A stretch of DNA of 64,000 nt from Oncomelania hupensis (GCA_036898135.1 CM072513.1:12829102-12893101), one strand, 5' to 3'. Numbered from the stretch's first letter, positions 52,741 to 63,388 are shown. The notes: a model not told the origin generated them from the letters alone. A program made the numbers and translations.

Positions 52741-54387
52741 GATAATGATTGACAGGTAGTCAGACATACATAAATAAATAGAAAGGGTGATTATAGTTTA
52801 TGGTAATTATAGTAAAAAAACACACTGAATTTTAGTCATTAACAAATTATTTTATTAGAAAATGTGGAACCAAAGGGAAGCTACTCCGAAGGGGGTTACT
52901 TTATAAATAAGTCAGATTCAGTTGGACTGACATAGAGATGGCGTCATGAATCTCCGTCGGTAAAGCCGTAGTGAAAATAGCTGCATCGTTGCAGGTAACT
53001 ATGAATACTTTGACAATGTTTGAGTGAGGCTGTATGACAACTAGTATGTTTGAGAAAAAACGTTAGTGTACATACATTAGAATAAGATGAACGCAGAAAA
53101 CATGACTGGTGATTAATACTGGTGGTGTAAACAGGTGTTACATGTCTGATTGCACTTCCAACTATATCTTTGGCTGTTTGTTTTGTCATGGCGTTTTTGA
53201 ACATATTTGAACATATATAGAGGGGCTGAGCACAGAAAATACAAATGTTAATTTTAGAATGTGACGTTTGTCTTCTGAGTTTAATGTGAGTAGGGAACCA
53301 TAAAATGGTTATTAGTTTATGAGGAATATAAGGAAAGATAAGTCTGAGGAACATGAGGAAAGAGGAATAATCAAAGAATGAATAATATGAGAGAACAGAA
53401 TAGTTCAGTAAGAAGTGTTTCGTTTGAATCAGCTTCTCAGTCTGGGAGAAGTCTGATGTGGTGTGTCCAAGGCAGCCCTAGTCTACGGGTGCAGGTCGAC
53501 AACCACTGGGACGTTGAGGACAGGCCGGCGAGCAATCCTACGTCCGCAGAGAGAATGCCAGACCGCTGCATGTGCCTTTGCTTCAGTTCCTGGGCTGTCG
53601 TCTTGGAACTACTATTTAATCCATCACCTAGAGACGCTTAATAGGGAACTTGAAGGTTTAAAGGCGTGGTTTTGTTTTGGTAGCACGGGACAGTGAGTAC
53701 GAGAAAATGTTGAATATTCCTCCTGAAATGGTTCCTCTGTAGAGACTTGAGCTCTTGCGAAAGACTAGTGTACGTTGGAGAGATCTTCTTATAGCTATGG
53801 GAAGAAATGGGTGTTTGCTTTATCAGTTTACCTTATTGTTTAAATTTGTAGTAATTAATTATTAAACTGAGTACTTAGAGCAAAACAAATTTGGTGTATG
53901 GTATCCTTAGTGCTTTATTGTGTGAAAAGGGGAATGGATGCCTGAGAGATGTCTTGCACGCACCTGCTTTATTGAGTAGGAGTTAGAACATATTAAGATC
54001 TTAAGACAAGAAGTATAATACATTTTACATCTGCATCCAGCTCCTTAACATATACCAAGAAGAAAGAAGACTACCATCATAGAAAAAGATATGCTGGTGC
54101 GAAGTATACTCTCTTACAATTAAAAATATGGTATATAACAAAGAGAGATCAATGAATGAACCCATCAAACTAATGTATACAGGAATGTACAGTAGATTAA
54201 TGTTGGGTTGTGTACCTAAGTATGTGTCTCTGCATAGCTTATATGCAAAATAAAGGAATAAATCAATGGTCTGAGTATACTTTTGGGTTCTGTAGGTAAA
54301 CTGATAATGTAATATTTCATCAGGGCTGTTTTGGCTGATTCCAATGATACTAAACCGCACAATGCCATCTCAAAGATATGAGCATAC
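52741..54387. other. unclassified intron sequence
   Basis: No transposon ends or protein motifs are recognised. A locally GC-richer patch at 53455-53640 has short open frames but no family resemblance. Possibly unique host intron. Confidence 0.45.
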
Positions 54388-55358
54388 GAAGGGTTGCATG
54401 ACAAAACGCGCTATACGCCAAAAGTAACAAAATGGAGTTATATCCCTTGACACACTCAGCTCCTATGGCTGCAACTGCCTGTAATAATATTTCTTCACAA
54501 AATGCCCTATAACCCTTAATAACCGCCAGTGAAACATGACAGTTCTTTACAAAACGCGCTATGAGCCGCTGCCTCTTTTTGACAAAACGCTCTATATTCG
54601 TTCAGCTAATCAGAACGCCCGAAAGTATTATATCCGGCCACACCTCCAGCCTTGTTGATAATTGTAAACAAAGCGATTTCTTCACCACATTTGATTTATA
54701 ATCTTAATAAACCGGAGCCATCCGTCAAAATTTATGATGGATACCTTTGATGACAGTCTGGAAGATGTTCATTTGACAATTGGAGGGGGGAGAAAACCGA
54801 AGGATAAGGCGACACACAAAAAAGAAATAGTGAAGCGAGCATGTTACTCCAGTGGTGGCAAAATCCCAGCCATTGCCTACTCACACAATGACAATGCAAA
54901 GTGCAAAGGCTGCTTGGTAGCAAACCTGACCCCCTCAGACCTTGCTCTAAATCAAGAGAAGTTTTATGATTCATTGAACAAGGTGAGATCAGCTTTTTGA
55001 TTGTTGAACATCATTATTATGGGTTGTTCACAAATTGCGTAACACCTAGGCTAGAAAAGAGGGCGGGGAGGCGACCAATACGATGTGACAAAGATGTGGA
55101 GGGGAATAGGACATGCGCTACATAGTCGTTCGCTGGATATAATGCGTTTTGTCAAAACAATCAATATAAAAATGGTACAGTAAATATTACATCAAACATC
55201 GATTTGGCGATTTGTGTTTTTAAGAAGGCTTTAATGTTCTCATTTTTTTTAGTATAAGTACAAAAGCGGAATATTTGCTACAAGGCCTGCCTTTAAAAAA
55301 TGCCAAATATCTCAACTTGACAAATTTGGATATAGTGCGTTTTGTCATGCAACCCTTC
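54388..55358 (+). mobile_element. 971-bp TIR element F with GACAAAACGC subterminal repeats
   Basis: The ends GAAGGGTTGCATGACAAAAC and its inverted copy at 55331-55358 form long TIRs that continue with GCRCTATA. Further copies of GACAAAACGC/GCGTTTTGTC lie inside near both ends (54541-54590, 55140-55160). No clear target duplication is seen. The interior carries a first-exon-like ORF that stops at a splice donor, but no catalytic part. Confidence 0.78.
54734..54982 (+). CDS. first-exon ORF of element F, unknown transposon protein
   Basis: 83 codons from ATGATGG to AACAAG|GTGAGA, a good donor. The product is acidic at the start (MDTFDDSLEDVHLTIGGG), then basic (RKPKDKATHKKEIVKRACY). It has CKGCLVANLTPSDLALNQEK followed by FYDSL, a CxxC...D...FY layout that I associate with N-termini of some invertebrate transposon proteins, though I cannot name the family. 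The rest of the protein is missing from the element, which is therefore a deletion derivative or a captured first exon. Confidence 0.5.
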
Positions 55359-55660
55359 ATATATACATGAAATAGAAATAGCATTATCTTCAGCGTCAGG
55401 GGGAGCTTCACCCCACCCCCGGATCCCATGACAAGGACTTCGCCTCTGGACACCACCGTAGTGTGGACCCTGGCCACAATTTGGACCCTCACCTCAACCT
55501 TACCCCCTGATCTACCTCTGTAAATATTGTGAAGTTACACAATTCAACTGCAAGGAGTTTACCTACAATGGACAACGCTTGAGTGCATGTGGGGTCTTAA
55601 AATTCTTCCACTACTGTGCCTCTCAGAACACACATCAAAAGGTCAGATAACCCAATGTTG

Positions 55661-57476
55661 ACGATATTGCCATGTGGATTAATACATCTCTTCGAAAACA
55701 TACTAAACAGAGAGTAATAACACATGTACAGAAACTGTTTCAAGAAGAACTGAAAAACCTTAATTTATTTATGAAAAATAATGGTCTGGAATTGTCATCT
55801 GAAAAAACATTTTTAATGCTTTTTAATAATGGTATTAATCCTAAATCTTTACCTGTTTTGAAATTAAATGATGAGATTCTTATATACAAAAAACAGGTTA
55901 AATTTCTTGGTGTTCAGCTAACTTCTAAATTAAACTGGAAATTACATACTGAACATGTAATAACAAAGGCAAGAAAATCCCTAAATTTATTAAAAATTAT
56001 TAGTGTACAAAATTGGGGTCAGGATACCAAATCCCTCTTACATTTAGCAATATCACTAGTCCGTTCAAAGCTTGTTTATGGTCAGGAGGTGTACTTTTCA
56101 ACAAACAATACATTATTAAATAAATTACAAAGCATCGACAGTAGAGCTATTAAAGTTGCATTAGGTGTTCCACTTCATGCTAATACAATTAAAACATACC
56201 AAGAAGCTGGCATATTACCATTAAACCAACAACGTCAATTAGCAACTTCAAAATATGTACTAAGATGTTTATCTGTCCCTAATTCAGTACAAGACGAAAT
56301 TTTTATAGATGCAGAGGACTATCCCAAAAGAACTAAACATATTAATTATTTGCAGCCAATTAAGAACTACACAAAAGATCTTTTTGAAAAGTGTAACATT
56401 GATATCACAACAATTCCTGTTATGCCATTAATATCACTATGGGAGCACAGAAATGCAAATTTTAACATTGATTATAGTGTAACTAAAAAAGATGATAACA
56501 CTAATCTCTTAGTTACTGAGGTAAAAGAGCATATTGCAAATACTTATTTACACCATTTGAAGATTTTTACAGATGATTCGGTATTAGATTCTTTAGATAG
56601 TGGATCGGCCTTTATCATTCCTGCATTAAATGTAAGACGCTCATATTATCTAGGAAAGGGGTTTTCTATTTTTACGAGTGAGCTTTATGCTATTGTAATG
56701 GCTCTAAATTACATAATGACTTTACCGTTAGAGCTCTTAGGTTTACTGATTTGTGTCGATTCAAAAGCGGTTTTGTATGCTTTAAAACAGGGTAATTCCA
56801 AAGTAAGAAATGAATTCATATATGAAATTAAACATATGATCCATTGTATATTCTCTAGAGGTATAGTTGTTGATTTCTGTTGGGTTCCAGCACATTGTGG
56901 AATTCATTGGAATGAAGTGTGTGACACGTTAGCCAAAGAGGGAGCACTAAGATCTTTAGATTCCATTTCTGTCAACAATTTGAGTATGTGTTGTTCTGAA
57001 ATGTATTCCTTATTAGAAAAAGTAGTATGTCAAGATACTAGCATTAAAAAGGTTACTATACCGAACTGTTCACGACAGTTGTCAACGTTAATATACAAGT
57101 TAAGAATGAACTCATGGAATACTAAATATTCAGCAGATATACGGTGTATGTGTGGCAAAAATATATCAGTTTACCATATTTTATTTGAATGTCCAGTTTT
57201 AAATGCAATGTATGAGAACCAAGGACATTATTTGACTGAATATGGACATTCTATAGATGATGTAATGAGATAACAGCAGTTGTGAAAATTATTGCAATGA
57301 CTCCTATTGGTAGACTTTTATAGTTTGGTGTTAAATCCTTCTTCCCCTTTCATTCCATTTTGTTATAAGATTTCTCAGTTGTGATTTGCTTTATATTGTT
57401 GTTGTTATTAATTAATGTCTAATATCACCTGAATGTGTGAATAGACAATAAATGAAATATTGATTGATTGATTGAT
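55661..57476 (+). mobile_element. Nimb/I-type LINE, copy 2 (5'-truncated, young)
   Basis: A 14-bp duplication ATAACCCAATGTTG flanks it at 55647-55660 and 57477-57490. The element starts exactly in the RT catalytic motif (VDDIAMW, where the family has YVDD) and ends with an (ATTG)n tail. Its open frame is intact from there to the stop at 57271-57273. Confidence 0.9.
55672..57273 (+). pseudogene. RT C-terminus and RNase H of Nimb/I-type LINE copy 2 (open)
   Basis: 533 codons without a stop. The RT thumb region (FLGVQLTSKLNWKLHTEHVI, RSKLVYGQEVYFS) leads to RNase H: LKIFTDDSVLDSLDSGSAF (D), FTSELYAIVMALNY (E), LICVDSKAVLYAL (D), CWVPAHCGIHWNEVCDTLAK (H...D). The end has IRCMCGKNISVYHILFECP, a CxC-x7-H-x4-C zinc-like block. 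The usual TDGS of motif I reads TDDS. RNase H would remove the RNA strand after first-strand synthesis. All upstream domains are missing because of 5' truncation, so it is not autonomous. Confidence 0.87.
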
Positions 57477-57599
57477 ATAACCCAATGTTGTTCTATACTA
57501 TGGGTTAAATATAGAGCCATATCACTGTACAATTACCATGTTTTAAACGTTTATGCAAGGCCTAAAATTACCTTGACCTTCAAGATCAACGTAAAAACG

Positions 57600-58110
57600 G
57601 AACATATAGGAAAGGTCAATCTATCATCAACAAGTTTTGACTTTACATCTCTCATAGTTTAGGATCAAGGTCACTTTAAAGTACAAGCTGACTTTGGACA
57701 GCTCCTGTGACCTTTACCTTGGAGCAAGGTTGACCAAACTAGCATAGTATGTGTGTCTCATTGGTATTTATAATTCATCAAAGAATCATAAATTAAATAT
57801 ATATAAAAATTAGGGAAAACTTTGAAATTTTGTTAAATATCGTCCTTTTTTTAACTAACATTTGTTAATTCTGTGACCTTGACCTTGAAGTGAAGTCATT
57901 CATTCACTGATCATTTATGATGTCTCATGAATATACACCATCTTACCAAGTTTGGTTGTAATAACTAAAATGGGTTTTGATATATTAATTCCCTTGCAAA
58001 TTTTGCACAGATGGATGCCAGACAGACAGATGGATGGACAGACATTAAAAAAATAATTTTATAAATGTCATTTTGAACTATTTAGGACTCATCTGGCACA
58101 AATTGACAAA
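57600..58110 (+). repeat. dispersed repeat Y, copy 1
   Basis: Aligns in the same orientation with 61168-61640: ATATAGGAAAGRTCAATCTA, GTGACCTTKACCTTGGAGC, AACTAACATTTGTT, CTGTGACCTTGACCTTGAA, TTACCAAGTTTKGTTG and CTATTTAGGACTC occur in order. It is rich in TGACCTTGACC. There is no coding content and the ends are undefined. It ends shortly before MITE D. Confidence 0.8.
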
Positions 58111-58243
58111 ATTTGGGAAAAAATTTGTTGGCAGTGATTACATTGATTTGCATACGAGTCAAAAATATAGTCCACATTTTGACAACGAGTGCAATTTTGC
58201 ATGTTGCTGCACACCATGAGAAGCAAGAGGTGCTAAGTGATAC

Positions 58244-58712
58244 CAGTGTTCCCGATTACGCACAGTAGTGCGTCAATTACGCACAAAATATGAAAAATGA
58301 CGCAGGAAAATTTGCATGTGTGCGTCCTGTGGACGCACACATTTTTTAGGAATCGCTGAAGTCATAAATACGACCAACGAGTGGCGAACTAATTCACGGC
58401 ATAATCAGAACCCAACTGAGACTGCCATTGCAGACGATTAAAGATTGTGTCGGGAGTTGTCGTTTTTAAAAATCGCATGCGCGCGCATTGTAAACTTCCT
58501 CCAAGCAATACATTCACTGATCAAAAGAAATCTTCGTTGATCCATTCTTTGATTCTATCATACACGATCATGTCACTTCTGACTTGGTTGACTGGGCCCA
58601 AAACCCGTTCATCCACCGATTTGGGGACTCTCAAAATTTGCATAAGGACTCTTAAAATTTTATACCTGGGAGTCCCAAGGACTCTCATTTTTTGTGTGTG
58701 GAGGGAACACTG
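58244..58712. mobile_element. 469-bp MITE D with CAGTGTTCCC TIR
   Basis: The ends CAGTGTTCCCGATT and, complemented, CAGTGTTCCCTCCA are inverted repeats. The flanks TGATAC (58238-58243 and 58713-58718) form a 6-bp duplication. Subterminal parts contain GTGCGTC/GACGCAC and GGACTCTCAAAATT-like repeats. No coding content is present. The CAG...CTG ends and short TSD fit hAT-like elements. Confidence 0.82.
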
Positions 58713-58810
58713 TGATACGGTTTCCAACACTGAAACTACTTTAAAAAGGACTGCTTCAAGCCTGTCTTCACTGGAAGGTTCGTAAAAAGTTCACCAACCT
58801 TTTGTTTTTA

Positions 58811-58864
58811 TGTTGTTGTATCAATTTTTATTCATCAGATTAACATAAGCTGTACTGATTTCGG
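58811..58864 (+). repeat. 54-bp segment repeated at 48957-49010
   Basis: Same orientation, about 95% identical by eye. It lies 108 bp from the donor of the ankyrin exon at 58973. Confidence 0.8.
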
Positions 58865-58972
58865 CTGCCAAAACTTTTGTTTTTAAATAACCTTCAAATT
58901 GCAGACAGGTCTTAACAGACTAAGGCAGTAAAACTTGCTCTTCTGATGCAAGGTAAGGTTGAGCTGGCTTAC

Positions 58973-59231
58973 CATTGTTGAGCAGAGCCTGGGTACAGTC
59001 AACGTTGCTGTTGAACGTGGCGTAGTGGAGCGGCGTGTCCTGGTCTTTATCCGCATTGTTGACGTTGCACCCCCGGGCCATCAGCATGCCGACCACGTTG
59101 CCGTAGTTACCATGGGCAGCCAAGGACAGTGGAGTGTTGAAATCCCGGGTTTGGGGATCCAGATCCACCCCTGCGCTTACCAGCAAGTTGAGGATGCCAA
59201 GGTGTCCGTTCCATGCGGCAATGTGTATTGC
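58973..59231 (-). CDS. ankyrin exon (fifth of six seen) of the ankyrin-SOCS gene
   Basis: The acceptor CTCCAACAAG precedes GCAATACAC (phase 0). With the previous exon's end it gives NDLGYQ/AIHIAAWNGHLGILN, a canonical ankyrin repeat. It continues with RDFNTPLSLAAHGNYGNVVG, then KDQDTPLHYATFNSNVDCTQ, and ends at AATG|GTAAGC in phase 1. An upstream AG (59244) would add 13 bases and break the repeat, so the start at 59231 is preferred. Ankyrin repeats bind the ligase's substrate in ASB-type adaptors. Confidence 0.88.
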
Positions 59232-59394
59232 CTTGTTGGAGAATGGTGACAGAACCTCTCTTATTTTCATTATAAACATCATTAATATTATTTTATTATA
59301 AACTATTGAAGGAGAAATACATTTTCGTAGTATACATTTATGTTTGTATTAAGGCTGGGTCAGGTCACCACAGTTAAAACACAACACCACCACA

Positions 59395-59560
59395 CACAGA
59401 AAATAGACATCCAGTAACACACATCAAACACTCCACCCACACTAAACACACTGACATCAAACACACCTCCCACACTAAACACACTGACATCAAACACACC
59501 ACACTAAACACACTGACATCAAACACACCACACTAAACACACCGACATCAGACACACAAA
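59395..59560 (+). repeat. CA-rich tandem repeats, about 31-bp unit
   Basis: Units ACACACCACACTAAACACAC + TGACATCAA repeat four to five times with small deletions. Confidence 0.85.
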
Positions 59561-59732
59561 CCTACTGACTGTTTAACTTACCACAAAGCAATTAATCTGC
59601 ATGGCAGATGTCAACACAACATTGTATAAACAACTTAGTGCAACAAAGCAACCACCACCAAAAATCAACAGATCAATGGATGAACCCACACAACTAACCA
59701 CTAACAAAGTAAACCATCAAATGGCAATGTAC

Positions 59733-59905
59733 CTGATATCCCAAGTCATTTGCATAGGTGAGGTTTACATTATACTCCATCAGCAGCTTCACCATGGAAG
59801 TGGAGTTGGAATATGTGGCCACCATTAATGGCATGTAACCGGTGCTGGAAGGTAGGTTAGGGTCTGCTCCTGCATCCAGTAGGATTTTGGCAACCTCGAA
59901 GCTAT
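59733..59905 (-). CDS. ankyrin exon (fourth of six seen)
   Basis: The acceptor GTCTTCTTGCAG precedes ATAGCTTC. The first two bases finish an Asp codon opened by the 60348 exon, giving AISSD/SFEVAKILLDAGADPN. A further repeat follows (STGYMPLMVATYSNSTSMVK, LLMEYNVNLTY), and the exon ends at CAG|GTACAT in phase 0 with NDLGYQ, completed by the next exon. It is part of the same ankyrin solenoid. Confidence 0.88.
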
Positions 59906-60119
59906 CTGCAAGAAGACAATGAGAAAACCAAGTAATACCAATCCAACGAAAATGTAGATGTCAATACTGTACTGGAAATATCCTGACTGTGTTAGTGCAG
60001 ATGCAGATGGAACACACGGCCACCAACACACAGAATGGCTGCATGGGTTCATCAATATGTGCATATTTTTGACCTTAGGCTGAAATGGATAATCAACCTT
60101 AATAAGAAATGTATATATA

Positions 60120-60245
60120 TTCGACCTTAGGACAAGCTGGACACTTCCGACCTTAGGCCAAAATGTAGATTCGACCTTGGGGTGAACTGAGCACTTTTAA
60201 CCTTAAGACAAAATGTATGTTGGATCTTAGGACAAAATGTTGATA
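60120..60245 (+). repeat. degenerate tandem repeat
   Basis: Four to five units of TCGACCTTAGGACAAAATGT-like sequence in the intron between ankyrin exons. Confidence 0.65.
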
Positions 60246-60347
60246 AAGAAGGCAGCAAAGGAGACAATCACCAATAAAACTAACAACAAAACATATTAAC
60301 CTACCACAACTAAACACAACACACACACATTAACACACAATACCTAC

Positions 60348-60550
60348 CAGAACTGATAGCCATGATGAGAGGTGTTTCCCCATGGGAGCTGTGTTGGTTA
60401 AGATCACTGCCGTACTGCAGAAGCACTTTAGTGACTTTTTTCATGTCGTACATTACAGAGTACATCAGAGCAGAACAGGCTCGGCTGTCCAGAAGGTTGA
60501 CCTCTGCACCTGCCACTAGCAATTGTTCCAGGATCTCACTTTCTCCCATC
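60348..60550 (-). CDS. ankyrin exon (third of six seen)
   Basis: The acceptor TTATTGTTCAG precedes GATGGGAG. The first G completes an Arg codon from the previous exon (AAR/MGESEILEQLLVAGAEVN). It encodes DSRACSALMYSVMYDMKKVT and SSHGETPLIMAISS and ends TTCTG|GTAGGT in phase 1. Two ankyrin repeats are completed across its junctions, which supports both splice sites. Confidence 0.88.
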
Positions 60551-60600
60551 CTGAACAATAAGTAACCCAGTAATACAAATGATTGCATGCTATTATAAGT

Positions 60601-60601
<1 letters not shown>

Positions 60602-60680
<79 letters not shown>

Positions 60681-60681
60681 T

Positions 60682-60712
<31 letters not shown>
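60602..60712 (+). repeat. (TAA)n microsatellite
   Basis: About 35 TAA units with a short break, 50 bp upstream (in gene sense) of the acceptor of the 60348-60550 exon. Confidence 0.95.
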
Positions 60713-60821
60713 TGTGATGATATACCTACACATCAATTTATATAATGCACTTAACTCACACAAAAAGAGTGATTCACAGCATTTCCATTTACACTGTCAT
60801 TGTAATGTACAATACAAGGCA

Positions 60822-60950
60822 AGAAGAAGAAGAAGAAGAAGAAGAAGAAGAAGAAGAAGAAGAAGAAGAAGAAGAAGAAGAAGAAGAAGAAAACAACAAC
60901 AACAACAACAACAAGACATCACAATGGCATTGAAGAAGAAGAAGAAGTGA
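60822..60950 (+). repeat. (AAG)n and (AAC)n microsatellites
   Basis: About 22 AAG units are followed by AAC units and a second short AAG run. Confidence 0.95.
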
Positions 60951-61167
60951 ACAGAAAATCCCATAAGAACAAAAGAGAAACAAACAAAGTAGAAGGGCAA
61001 AGCCCATATGATTCACATGCTCCTTATGCAGAGGTGCCAACCAGTACGGATTGACCGTATTTAATTCTGGCGAAGTGAATTAAATACAGAAATACGGTAG
61101 CTTTTATAACAATAAGGAGGAGAAGTTGACGATCGTTTATCTTTGCCAGCGGTGCTTCTGTACCGGT

Positions 61168-61640
61168 TGCATATAGGAAAGATCAATCTACTACCTCTAA
61201 ATAGAAAAATTTTGGACTTTATAATTGTTAAGTTTAAGGTCAAGGTCGCTTTGGACTGCTCCAGTGACCTTGACCTTGGAGCGAGATTGACCAAATTTGT
61301 AGTGTGTTTGTCTCATTGATATCTATCATGCAACAAAGAATCATAATTTCACTATCAATAACTTTGACAAAAAATGAAATTTTGTGAAAAAATTCTTTTT
61401 TTTAAAACTAACATTTGTTGACTGTGTGACCTTGACCTTGAACTGAGGTCATTCATTTACAAATCATTTGATCTGATGGGAATACATTATCTTACCAAGT
61501 TTTGTTGCAACAGATAAAATCGGTTATGAGAAATTATACTACTTGCAATATTTGCACCGACAAACAGCGGATGGCCAGATGGACAACAAAATTTTGTTTT
61601 TAAATGTAATTTTTGGACTATTTAGGACTCACTCACAAAG
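61168..61640 (+). repeat. dispersed repeat Y, copy 2
   Basis: Matches 57600-58110 in order and orientation, with more differences in the spacers. It contains three TGACCTTGACC or AAGGTCAAGGTC sites. It lies in the intron between the second and third ankyrin exons seen. Confidence 0.8.
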
Positions 61641-61714
61641 ATTTAAAAAACCTTGATTTTTTTTTGGGGGGTGGGGAGAGGGGGTTGGGCAAGTAGGGGA
61701 ATGGGTGGAAGGAG

Positions 61715-62465
61715 GACTGGAAGGGGGAGTGAGTACATAGACTCACATTGCTATGCATGTCACTTTGTCAGTACAAGGGGAGTGAGTACATAGACTCACA
61801 TTGCTATGCATGTCAGTTGCATGCCAGTACAAGGGACCGGAAGGGGGAGTGAGTACACAGACTCACATTGCTATGCATGTCAATACAAGGGGAGTGAGTA
61901 CATAGACTCACATTGCTATGCATGTCAGTACAAGGGGAGTGAGTACATAGACTCACATTGCTATGCATGGTAGTACAAGGGGAGTGAGTACATAGACTCA
62001 CATTGCTATGCATGTCAGTACAAGGGGAGTGAGTACATAGACTCACATTGCTATGCATGGTAGTACAAGGGGAGTGAGTACATAGACTCACATTGCTATG
62101 CATGTCAGTACAAGGGGAGTGAGTACATAGACTCACATTGCTATGCATGGTAGTACAAGGGGAGTAAGTACATAGACTCACTTTGCTATGCATGTCAGTA
62201 CAAGGGGAGTGAGTACATAGACTCACATTGCTATGCATGCCAGTACAAGGGGAGTGAGTACATAGACTCACATTGCTATGCATGTCAATACAAGGGGAGT
62301 GAGTACATAGACTCACATTGCTATGCATGCCAGTACAAGGGGAGCGAGTACATAGACTCACATTGCTATGCATGTCAATACAAGGGGAGTGAGTACATAG
62401 ACTCACATTGCTATGCATGCCAGTACAAGGGGAGCGAGTACATAGACTCACATTGCTATGCATGC
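61715..62465 (-). repeat. 45-bp minisatellite, about 16 copies, open on the minus strand
   Basis: Units CATGTCAGTACAAGGGGAGT + GAGTACATAGACTCACATTGCTATG. The unit length is 15 codons. On the minus strand it stays open for 216 codons as repeats of MHSNVSLCTHSPCTD. It lies within an intron of the minus-strand gene and ends 50 bp from the donor of the ankyrin exon at 62515. Coding use is unlikely but not excluded. Confidence 0.93.
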
Positions 62466-62514
62466 CAGAACAAACAATCCACAGACTTTGTTAATAATGA
62501 CATAAGCCTCTTAC

Positions 62515-62765
62515 CGGGCAGCTGCAATGACTGCAGTCTCGCCGCGAAAGTTGCACGCATTGAGGTTGATGGAGGGATGTGCTATCAGCAAAGCGACAAC
62601 GTCATGGTAGCGATTGACAACGGCCTCTAACAGGGCTGTGTACTGTTCCTTCCTGCACCGAGCATTTACATCGATGGACTTGTGAGCAAGGAGTCTTTGC
62701 ACGACCTCCATATTCTTGGACACAACGGCTCGGAACAATGGGGTGTAGCTATAGAGGTTGGTTGT
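62515..62765 (-). CDS. ankyrin exon (second of six seen)
   Basis: The acceptor TTGAATCTTCAG precedes ACAACC (phase 0). It encodes YSYTPLFRAVVSKNMEVVQR, LLAHKSIDVNAR, QYTALLEAVVNRYHDVVALL, IAHPSINLNA and FRGETAVIAAA, and ends CCCG|GTAAGA in phase 2. Three ankyrin repeats lie in it, the last being completed by the 60550 exon. Confidence 0.88.
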
Positions 62766-62844
62766 CTGAAGATTCAAATCACAAACTACTACTAATTATG
62801 ACATTTAAATAAATACATCAATAATACCAATTATATATCTCTAT

Positions 62845-62915
62845 ATATATATCTATATATCTGTACACTATATATATCTATATATATCTATATCTATCTC
62901 TATATATATATATAT

Positions 62916-62953
<38 letters not shown>
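62845..62953 (+). repeat. (TATATC)n and (GATA)n microsatellites
   Basis: TATATATCTATC units are followed by about nine GATA units. Confidence 0.93.
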
Positions 62954-62954
<1 letters not shown>

Positions 62955-63388
62955 TGGATATATAGATATAGTGTACAGTTTGGTGATACACATCTCCAAA
63001 GAAGAGCCTGGAATTCAACATGCTACTAACGCACTACAAGCCAACACTATCCTCAAAGGTAAATTTGTGTGTTTTTCAAAGGATAATAAAGCTGTAATGT
63101 AATTCTAATACTGTGGGGTACAAAGTGAGAAGAAAAACTGTGTCAAAGAGATACTGTGAGCACTTGCCAAATCAAAACGCCTCACCTTCTGTTTTGACCC
63201 TCAAATCTGTTAGCATGTATCTGACTTTGAATTAAATGTTGTTTTTTCAATCACAGGCAAGAACTTGGACTGAGAGACTTGAATGCCATCAACTGGTAAA
63301 AGTAGTTCTGTAGGAAACAATGCAATGTAACATGAAATCAATATTTTAGTGCATGCAGGCTTGAAAACCGCATTGGCACTCAACTCAC

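Larger units (their letters stand above)
45287..58972 (-). other. 13.7-kb last intron of the ankyrin-SOCS gene
   Basis: Bounded by donor AATG|GTAAGC (58973/58972) and acceptor TGTGCAG (45287). It is packed with repeats listed separately: minisatellites, LINE 3' ends, two Nimb-type LINE copies in opposite orientation, TIR elements and microsatellites. No further exon is needed, since the flanking exons join into one ankyrin repeat. Confidence 0.8.

Noticed and set aside
53378..53696. Two overlapping 77-87-codon frames in a GC-richer patch
   Set aside because: No family resemblance, no splice support, and located within the intron of a minus-strand gene.
58447..58785. 112-codon plus-strand frame
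   Set aside because: It covers MITE D and its right flank; no coding signature.
60789..61040. Poly-Ser or poly-Leu frames
   Set aside because: Translations of AAG/AAC microsatellites.
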